Position numbers and translations under genes: made by a program. This document shows, piece after piece, positions 19,575 to 25,311 of a stretch of 64,000 bases of DNA. Origin of the DNA: Desulfonatronospira thiodismutans ASO3-1 (GTDB lineage Bacteria > Desulfobacterota > Desulfovibrionia > Desulfovibrionales > Desulfonatronovibrionaceae); NCBI RefSeq assembly GCF_000174435.1, contig NZ_ACJN02000001.1:421631-485630 (forward strand). The letters are read 5' to 3'. The notes under the pieces are model-generated. The model searched no databases. It worked only from the letters and a program-made list of their open reading frames with translations, and was not told where the DNA came from. The number at the start of each line of letters is the position of its first letter. The stretch's first letter is position 1.

Positions 19575-19784
19575 CTAAGCCCCTGATTTGCAACCCTTTC
19601 CCACCTCATAGTCAGGATCAGTCCAGGGAGTTTTGCCGGTAAGCGCATTCCAGAGCATCCGCAAGGCTCCGGTTTTCTCATGGTAATGCACATAGCAGGC
19701 CTGCAGCTCATGGATAAGAGCACCTTTGGCGACACCGGGCCGCTCCGCCAAAATCAGATCAGGGCATACCCTGTCTGTGAACAT
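19575..19784 (-). CDS. Hypothetical protein, probably a gene remnant
   Basis: This 69-aa frame lacks a clear ribosome-binding site. Its 3' part (encoding LTGKTPWTDPDYEVGKG) has a diverged second copy at about 54432-54470, so it belongs to a sequence duplicated within the accessory block. I do not recognise a family; it may be a fragment of a longer gene. Confidence 0.35.
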   Translation of the reverse strand: MFTDRVCPDLILAERPGVAKGALIHELQACYVHYHEKTGALRMLWNALTGKTPWTDPDYEVGKGCKSGA

Positions 19785-20002
19785 GCTGGGAGCAGTAAAT
19801 TCAAGTCTGGCCCAGTCGCTTCATAGAATACAAACCCTCCACACCGCCAACGGGGGTTCACCCGGTTAAACCCTGCTACGCAGGAGGCCTTACGGCCTGT
19901 TTAACCGGGTAAACTCGCAACATAATGTCCCCTTCTTCCCTACGCCACTACGCCAGCTGCCGTGAAATTTTTTCTGCTTACGCACGTCTGCCGAAAGCAC
20001 AC
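19785..20002. other. Non-coding stretch with palindrome (19860-19910) and 55-bp repeat
   Basis: The palindrome arms ACCCGGTTAAAC and GTTTAACCGGGT enclose two small hairpins (CCTGCTACGCAGG and AGGCCTTACGGCCT). Immediately afterwards comes the 55-bp repeat listed separately. No gene is seen. Confidence 0.6.
19948..20002 (+). repeat. 55-bp repeat, left copy of an inverted pair
   Basis: The sequence from CTACGCCAGCTGCCGTGAAA through CTTACGCACGTCTGCCGAAAG is repeated in inverted orientation at 57035-57089, where it immediately precedes the truncated recombinase gene. Here it is joined directly to an integrase fragment at about 20003. It may be the end of a mobile element mobilised by those tyrosine recombinases (inference). 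Confidence 0.65.
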
Positions 20003-20185
20003 CCAAGCTTTACCTGTTTCAGCTGCCCTGTATTATCTCTGTAGCGCAGATAATACGTGGCCTTTCCGCTGGATCTTACCTCCAGCAGAAAACCTGATAC
20101 CTGTGTGTCGAAATAATCTGTCTTGGGTTTATCGTTGGTGGGAAGTGGTGGGTTCTCAACGAAAGATTGTTTTAGATGTACCTTT
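20003..20185 (-). pseudogene. N-terminal fragment of a P4-type tyrosine integrase
   Basis: Read on the minus strand this encodes about 60 residues (…FVENPPLPTNDKPKTDYFDT…VSGFLLEVRSSGKATYYL…) nearly identical to residues about 9-66 of the intact integrase at 31945-33117, with over 90 percent nucleotide identity over 20010-20125. The start is cut off by the IS21-family element at 20186; the other end is cut by the 55-bp repeat. It shows that a second related integrative element once lay here. Confidence 0.85.
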
Positions 20186-20294
20186 TGTTAGCGCCGGCTT
20201 GAAGATGCCATAAAACGCCGGTTTAAAAATGTTGTTTTGGAGCAACCGCCAGCTCCAGACATAAAGGTTGATGCCGGCGGTTGCCTATGCGGAG

Positions 20295-21056
20295 CTATTG
20301 TTCCTGAACCTGGTCTTTCATCCGATAGCTTTTGCCTTCAATGAGGACGGTTTCGGCATGGTGCAGAAGTCTGTCCAACATGGCTGAGGTCAGGGTGCTG
20401 TCGTTGTTGAACACCTCGGGCCATTTCTTGAAGGCTCTGTTGGTGGTCAGGATGGTTGATTTTTGTTCGTAGCGCTGGCTTATAACCTGGAAGAGCAGGT
20501 CTGCACCTTGCTTGTCTATGGGCAGGTAGCCAAGCTCATCCAGAATGAGCAGTTCAGGACTTACATATTTCTTGAGCTCTGTTTTGAGCTTGTGTGCAGC
20601 CTGTGCGGCCGAGAGGGTGTTTATGACATCTATGGTGGTGGCAAACAGTACAGAATACTTTTCCAGGCATGCACTGTAACCCAGGGCTGTGGCTATGTGT
20701 GACTTGCCCAGGCCTACTCCTCCGAGGATTATTATGTTGGCCTTGTCCTTCATAAATCCAAGGCGAAAGAGGTTTTGGATGGCCGGGCGGTTGATCTTGG
20801 TCGGCCATGTCCAGTCGAAGTTCTCCATGGTTTTTATGCCTGGGAAACGGGCCATCCTGATACGGCGTTGGATGGAGCGATCATGCCTGGCATCTGCTTC
20901 TGCCTGGACCAGCCTGGCCAGATAGCCCAGATGATCCCAGTTCTGCCTGGCAGCCTTGTCAGCCGCCGGCCTGTACTGCTCTTTTATACAGGTCAGCTTG
21001 AGCAGCTGGAGATTTTCTTCCAGCCTGTGCACCTCGCTTTGGTGTTTGTTGGTCAT
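20295..21056 (-). CDS. istB: IS21 transposition helper ATPase IstB
   Basis: The 253-aa product is a DnaA/DnaC-like AAA+ ATPase of normal IstB length, with Walker A GGVGLGKSH (about 111-119) and Walker B LLILDELGYLP. It overlaps istA by 4 bp (ATGA). It delivers target DNA to the IstA transposase. All motifs are intact, so the element may still be active. Confidence 0.93.
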   Translation of the reverse strand: MTNKHQSEVHRLEENLQLLKLTCIKEQYRPAADKAARQNWDHLGYLARLVQAEADARHDRSIQRRIRMARFPGIKTMENFDWTWPTKINRPAIQNLFRLGFMKDKANIIILGGVGLGKSHIATALGYSACLEKYSVLFATTIDVINTLSAAQAAHKLKTELKKYVSPELLILDELGYLPIDKQGADLLFQVISQRYEQKSTILTTNRAFKKWPEVFNNDSTLTSAMLDRLLHHAETVLIEGKSYRMKDQVQEQ

Positions 21057-22528
21057 GGGTTTTTCTCCTTGGGTTTGTCGTAAATACTTAGATCAGGGTC
21101 TTTGACTTCAATATCCAGCAGATCCTCTCGCCTGGTCAGATGCAGGGCTCCTGGTGCGGGCATGGTCCTGGCTCTTTGCTCCAGGATGTTGGCTACATAC
21201 TCACAGGAGAAGGCACTGTAGGTGAATGCGTCGTCCATGGCCCTGGACACGGCTTCAGAGCCATAGATTTCGCTTAAGGCTACAATCTTCTGGACATGGT
21301 GTTTGATGTTCAAGTGCTTTTTCTCCAACTCAAAGTAATAATCCTTTGCTCTTGGGGACAAAGCCAGGAACCGGGAAAACAATTGCTGATCCCTGGCTGC
21401 CCGGCGCTGGGCAATAAGCTCCTGGACATGATCGGGGTCTTCAATGTCCCTTTTTTTGTCAAAGCTGCGGATATGCCTGGCCACAAGATTGTTGCCGTCA
21501 TAGATGCATAAGCGATCAGGATAAGTCTTCAAGGTCAGGCGTTTGCCTGCGTACCTGGCTGGCACGGAATAGCGGTTGGACTCCAGGGTGATCCGGAACT
21601 GCGACGAGGCCCGGACCTGGGTTACGACTCCGATATCATAGGTGTTAACAGGCAGGGGCAAAAGGTGCTCTCTTTCTTCTTCAAGCATGTCCACCGGCTT
21701 CTTGCCGGTCTGGGCATGGATACGTACATTGGCTGTTGCCCTGCACCAGTGGCGGGCATAATGGTTGATGGCCCGGTAATCCGGCAGTTCAAGTCCGGCC
21801 AGCAAGTTCTTTTTGACATAACCTATGGCATTCTCCACCCGGCCTTTTTCATGGGGCTTTCTGACTCCGCAGGCACTGATCTCAAAACCCCAGTGCTTTG
21901 CAAAGTCAAGATATTTGGGATTTAGAACCGGTTTTTGGCCATAGGGGTGCTTGAGCACTGCACATTTCAGGTTGTCCACCATGATTTTTTTGGGAACAGC
22001 CCCGAATGCGTCAAAGGCGTTTTGATGACAGGACAGGAAGTGCTCCATGCTTTGGGAGACAGTGAACTCAAGATACATCATCCTGCTGTAGCAAAGGACC
22101 ATGACAAAGAAGCTGAGATTGCGCCTGCTGTCTCCCACCTGGATGGAGCCGTGATTTCCCCAGTCAACCTGGGCGCACTCTCCTGGGGCAAAGGCCAGAC
22201 TTAAAAAGGCCCTGGACCTTTTGGGCCTGACTTTGCTTATGTATTCCTTGAGAATGGAGGAGCCTCCTGTATAGCCCTGCTCCTTGATGCTGCGCAAAAC
22301 CTGGACGGCTGTGTAGGGGTGCTCCTCCAGCATCCTGACGATGGTATCCTTGAAGGGATCAAGCTTGCTTGGTCTTGTTACTGACTTTCTTTGATGAAAC
22401 TGCTTTGCTTCGAGCCATTTGCCCACTGTACGCGGATCCAGCTGCAGTTCTTTTGCTATCTGGGCCGGGGTAAGTCCTTTTTGTTCATGGTAGTGCTTTA
22501 TTCTGGCATAAAGCTCATAATCAATCAT
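21053..22528 (-). CDS. istA: IS21 transposase IstA
   Basis: The 491-aa product has an N-terminal helix-turn-helix (about 5-45, KGLTPAQIAKELQLDPRTVGKWL) and an rve/DDE integrase core: the first Asp in CAQVDWG, the second in IMVDNLK and the Glu in HEKGRVENAIGY. The length is normal for the family. Its start overlaps the upstream accessory gene as ATGA and its end overlaps istB, so all are co-translated. Confidence 0.93.
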   Translation of the reverse strand: MIDYELYARIKHYHEQKGLTPAQIAKELQLDPRTVGKWLEAKQFHQRKSVTRPSKLDPFKDTIVRMLEEHPYTAVQVLRSIKEQGYTGGSSILKEYISKVRPKRSRAFLSLAFAPGECAQVDWGNHGSIQVGDSRRNLSFFVMVLCYSRMMYLEFTVSQSMEHFLSCHQNAFDAFGAVPKKIMVDNLKCAVLKHPYGQKPVLNPKYLDFAKHWGFEISACGVRKPHEKGRVENAIGYVKKNLLAGLELPDYRAINHYARHWCRATANVRIHAQTGKKPVDMLEEEREHLLPLPVNTYDIGVVTQVRASSQFRITLESNRYSVPARYAGKRLTLKTYPDRLCIYDGNNLVARHIRSFDKKRDIEDPDHVQELIAQRRAARDQQLFSRFLALSPRAKDYYFELEKKHLNIKHHVQKIVALSEIYGSEAVSRAMDDAFTYSAFSCEYVANILEQRARTMPAPGALHLTRREDLLDIEVKDPDLSIYDKPKEKNP

Positions 22529-22914
22529 GTGTTACCCCCGGCAAGTTTTTTGAGAACGTCTGAGAAGTGCACAGGCCCGGCCTGTGCTGTCCTGGCCTGA
22601 TTTACGGGTGGGACCTGGATGGATAGAACCTGATAAAGCGGTTTCTTCCAGGCAATGAGATCAGCCTGGATCAGATTGAAGCGCGCCTGCTGCAAAGTGA
22701 CTTCATCCATTCCCAGGCGCTGCATGACAATGGGGTCGGAGTAGTAGCTAAGCCCCTGCTGATCGCCCACGGTCACCAGGAACAGGTACAAGGCTGCTGC
22801 AGCATGGCTTAACCTCTCAATATGACCGTCACGAACCAGCCTGTGGTCCACCCAGCTGAACTGTCTGGGAACCTTGCGCAGTCTCTGGGGATGAATCGGA
22901 TACTTTTGGTACAT
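22525..22914 (-). CDS. IS21-associated accessory protein
   Basis: I choose the ATG at 22914, which has a perfect AGGAGG six bases upstream, giving 129 aa (MYQKYPIHPQRLRKVP…). The central part (HAAAALYLFLVTVGDQQGLSYYSDPIVMQRLGMDEVTLQQAR, described in part) resembles the winged-helix of replication or regulatory proteins. Its stop overlaps the istA start. Proteins of this type are found in a subset of IS21 elements; the role is unknown, perhaps transposition control or target recognition. Confidence 0.7.
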   Translation of the reverse strand: MYQKYPIHPQRLRKVPRQFSWVDHRLVRDGHIERLSHAAAALYLFLVTVGDQQGLSYYSDPIVMQRLGMDEVTLQQARFNLIQADLIAWKKPLYQVLSIQVPPVNQARTAQAGPVHFSDVLKKLAGGNT

Positions 22915-23383
22915 GAAATCCTCCTTTGGGGTTGTTGATGACGTCACAGCCCAGGGTGTACATCTGTCGGGCGGCCCTGACGATGTCATCTTGTAACGCA
23001 CTCCCGCATAAGGAGGAGATTAGTCCTATAATAACAGATGGTTGCGTGATCCAGTGATCTTGTAACGTTTCCTCAACACGTTGATTTTCAACACTTTTTG
23101 GGAGGCAGTGATCTTGTAACGTTTGCTTGGGAGCAGTGGTCTTGCGCCTGGCATATCCGGGATTTTGCTTTCTCCAGTTCCGGACCCTGTCCACATGGGC
23201 CGGTCCCCGGAAATAATCCCTGTTTTCAGGCTTATCCAGCCAGGCCTTTTGACTGGCTTTCTTACTGGCTGCCCGACAAGGCACTTTGGAGCAGTATTTT
23301 TGCTTGCCCCTGTTTCGATAGTCAGGACAAAAGGCTTCGCCACAGTGCAGGCAGACAACTTGTTGGCTTTGTTTGCGACCCAA
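22829..23383 (-). CDS. IS21-associated zinc-finger protein with LQD repeats
   Basis: I choose the TTG at 23383, preceded by GGAGGG (23391-23396) at 7-nt spacing; this removes a hydrophobic N-terminal extension and gives 184 aa. Residues about 10-60 carry a Cys-rich motif (CLHCGEAFCPDYRNRGKQKYC, then CRAA) followed by a basic stretch (ENRDYFRGPAHVDRVRNWR). The C-terminal half contains three LQD motifs, encoded by a repeated nucleotide sequence. It overlaps the next gene by 86 bp in another frame. It probably binds DNA; its role in the element is unknown. Confidence 0.65.
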   Translation of the reverse strand: MGRKQSQQVVCLHCGEAFCPDYRNRGKQKYCSKVPCRAASKKASQKAWLDKPENRDYFRGPAHVDRVRNWRKQNPGYARRKTTAPKQTLQDHCLPKSVENQRVEETLQDHWITQPSVIIGLISSLCGSALQDDIVRAARQMYTLGCDVINNPKGGFHVPKVSDSSPETAQGSQTVQLGGPQAGS

Positions 23384-23574
23384 GAACTTACCCTCCTTTG
23401 CCTCAGACAGGCAAAGAAGGCAGTAACGGCAAGACAGAAGAAGAGGAAGAAAAAGAAGGACAGAAAAGAAGACAAAATAAAAAATATTTTTTCTTTTCTC
23501 TTTCAGAAGAAGATACAAGAATAAGATATAAACAATTTCAAACCGGCATAATTAAGACATATTCAGGTTGGCGC

Positions 23575-24405
23575 TCACAGTTTTGCAGCGATTCTCGGGG
23601 CTGCCGGAGTGGCTATGGTGGATTTAATCCTTAGCTGGAACTGATATGTTTCGAGTACTTCCAGAAATTCCCTGGGAGCAAATTTATTGGGCATAAGTCT
23701 GGGGAGAAACGATTTGTACCCTTCAACAGCGGGTCTGCCTCGGACCAGTTTTTTGTATTCGGCTTCGGTAAGATCTGAAATCTGCGAGGCATGATCCAGA
23801 TAGTAAATATGAGTGTTCTGCGTAGGCGCTCCTTGGTTATTATTGCCTCTGTAGGCCATGGTTCTCAAGAATTTGTCTTTGCCTTTCTGCGGAGCTGGGT
23901 CTATGCCGTAGAAACGTTCGCTGTCTTTAACCATCACCAGGAAAGCGTTCGTATACTGATGTGGTATTACCCAGGGCCAGCTGAACCTGAAGCCTTTTCC
24001 GGTTAGACCTACAGTCAGATCCTGAGTTAACCCCAGCTCATTAAATCTATAGAACAGGCCTTTGGCTACATTGATATTGTACCAGGGAGACTCATGATGG
24101 TTTTCGGGGTGCTCCACGTCCAAAATCGGCATGTAAAGCAGTGCCCCGAAGTAATCGATGTACGGCTGCATCCATAAACCATAAACTCCGTTAGTAACCT
24201 GATTTTCAATGGAGCCAAAAAAACCATAGATATCATCTATGTTTGTTTTGACCCACTCTGCTTTTGACTCCCACTGAGTTTTCTTGACTGTAATCTGTCC
24301 ATCTTTTTTGATCTCATCAAAGCTTAAATTGTTCAAATCTGAATTCACCGCAAACACTCCTAAACATAGTTTAGGAAGCGGCATCTTTATTATGCCATCT
24401 TCCAA
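23575..24405 (-). CDS. PrimPol-like (archaeo-eukaryotic) primase, 3' end cut by IS21 element
   Basis: The 276-aa product shows features of an AEP-type primase: an acidic pair in MPILDVEHPENH (Asp about 95) and a downstream GLTGKGFRFSWPWVIPHQ block (about 130-147) that resembles the SGxGxHhW motif of PrimPols. The stop codon lies inside the terminal repeat of the IS21 element, so the C-terminus is probably shortened or altered. It is divergent from the ribbon-helix-helix gene and part of the same replication module as the polymerase and AAA+ helicase. Family membership is by motif, not by search. Confidence 0.6.
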   Translation of the reverse strand: MEDGIIKMPLPKLCLGVFAVNSDLNNLSFDEIKKDGQITVKKTQWESKAEWVKTNIDDIYGFFGSIENQVTNGVYGLWMQPYIDYFGALLYMPILDVEHPENHHESPWYNINVAKGLFYRFNELGLTQDLTVGLTGKGFRFSWPWVIPHQYTNAFLVMVKDSERFYGIDPAPQKGKDKFLRTMAYRGNNNQGAPTQNTHIYYLDHASQISDLTEAEYKKLVRGRPAVEGYKSFLPRLMPNKFAPREFLEVLETYQFQLRIKSTIATPAAPRIAAKL

Positions 24406-24538
24406 TAAAGTATAGGGCGGTGAATCTCAATTTTTAAGTAAATAAATTAAATTTGTTCAAAAAACATTTTTTACTTAAATTTTCTGCAAAACGACATTAT
24501 ACTTTAATATCAACATTTAAACTGAAGGAGTATTTATT
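24406..24538. promoter_or_regulatory. Divergent promoter region with TTAAGTAAA/TTTACTTAA inverted repeat
   Basis: This AT-rich gap between the PrimPol and ribbon-helix-helix genes holds inverted half-sites TTTAAGTAAAT (about 24434-24444) and TTTTACTTAAAT (about 24468-24480). The same half-sites recur upstream of the polymerase gene (TTTACTTA at 28076 and TTAAGTAA at 28110), which suggests a common regulator, perhaps the ribbon-helix-helix protein. Confidence 0.45.
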
Positions 24539-24739
24539 ATGAAGAAAAGAAGTAGATTTACCTTGAACATTGATGCCCAAACTATAGCTATGTTGGACTC
24601 TATTGCCTGCAAGAATCATCTAAGCCGTAGTGCAGTGCTTAGGATGCTACTGCATATGCTAAAGGACTTGCCGAAAGACTATCTGGATGAGATATCTCCA
24701 CTGGGTAAGTTCCTGAAGGACGGTGCTTATGAGCGGTAA
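24539..24739 (+). CDS. Ribbon-helix-helix (CopG/Arc-type) DNA-binding protein
   Basis: The 66-aa product has a short beta-strand (SRFTLNIDAQ) followed by two helices (TIAMLDSIACKNHLSRSAVLRMLLHML, in part), the ribbon-helix-helix pattern. An AAGGAG site precedes the ATG. It overlaps the next gene. It is likely a copy-number or transcription regulator of this element, and may bind the inverted repeat just upstream. Confidence 0.75.
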   Translation: MKKRSRFTLNIDAQTIAMLDSIACKNHLSRSAVLRMLLHMLKDLPKDYLDEISPLGKFLKDGAYER

Positions 24740-25130
24740 TCCAGCAGAACTTATGGGGACGAAGAACCAGGACCTGGGAGTAACCCTACTGCAGCAGGCA
24801 GTTAAGGCCTGGGATGTGGATGCAGAAGTAGCCGTAAGTTTTTTTGAGGAGGCTGAGCCTCGTGGGCCGCTAGAAACGATGATGGTTGGCCACATGGCAG
24901 CAGCGCACAGCTATGCCATGAAGCTCATGGCTGAGGCCCGGCACTCAATGAACTCGGATGTGGAAAAGGAAAGACTGGAGATGGCCCAGAAACTGATCCG
25001 GACCTACACCAGCGCTTACGAAAAGCTGATTAAATCCAGGAAAGGCGGCAACCAGAATGTTCGTGTTGAGCATGTATATGTTGGCGAGGGCGGACAGGCA
25101 GTTGTCGGGGGGTATCAAAATGAAAAGTAG
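24729..25130 (+). CDS. Hypothetical mobile-element protein
   Basis: I take the ATG at 24729 (MSGNPAELMGTK…), which overlaps the end of the preceding gene by 11 bp and follows GAAGGA; a GTG at 24723 is possible. The product of about 133 aa is helical and ends in VRVEHVYVGEGGQAVVGGY, a tail I associate with small proteins of prophages and integrative plasmids that precede a GxPxGNxNAxKHG protein, as here. Function unknown. Confidence 0.6.
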   Translation: MSGNPAELMGTKNQDLGVTLLQQAVKAWDVDAEVAVSFFEEAEPRGPLETMMVGHMAAAHSYAMKLMAEARHSMNSDVEKERLEMAQKLIRTYTSAYEKLIKSRKGGNQNVRVEHVYVGEGGQAVVGGYQNEK

Positions 25131-25275
25131 GAACAAAACGAATAAACGCCGGGGTGCTCAACCTGGAAACTCCAATGCCAAGAAGCACGGCTGGTACAGT
25201 GAAGAGAAATCCCAGGAAAGGGAGAGGATTCTACAGGCAAGAAGAGTCCTCGAGGACCTGATCAGGCAGATGTAA
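25120..25275 (+). CDS. Small basic protein with GAQPGNSNAKKHG motif
   Basis: I choose the ATG at 25120, overlapping the preceding stop, giving 51 aa. The basic N-terminus and RRGAQPGNSNAKKHGWYS motif match a widespread family of very small phage and plasmid proteins of unknown function, usually encoded next to the gene type found directly upstream. A strong terminator follows. Confidence 0.6.
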   Translation: MKSRNKTNKRRGAQPGNSNAKKHGWYSEEKSQERERILQARRVLEDLIRQM

Positions 25276-25311
25276 AAAATAAGGCGGGGAATCCCCGCCT
25301 TATTTTTTTTA
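25275..25311. terminator. Bidirectional Rho-independent terminator
   Basis: Perfect arms AAGGCGGGG and CCCCGCCTT are flanked by an A run on one side and an 8-T run on the other. It serves both the plus-strand small-gene operon and the convergent polymerase gene. Confidence 0.9.

Larger units (their letters stand above)
20186..23579 (-). mobile_element. IS21-family element with two extra ORFs
   Basis: The terminal inverted repeats of about 45 bp start TGTTAGCGCCGGCTTGAA (left, 20186) and, on the complement of the right end, TGTGAGCGCCAACCTGAA (23579); both continue with GCCGGTTT. It is 3394 bp long. Four minus-strand genes follow in order: zinc-finger protein, accessory protein, istA, istB. 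A clear target duplication was not found (left flank ACCTTT, right flank GTTTTG). Its left end cuts an integrase fragment and its right end supplies the stop of a PrimPol-like gene. Confidence 0.9.
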
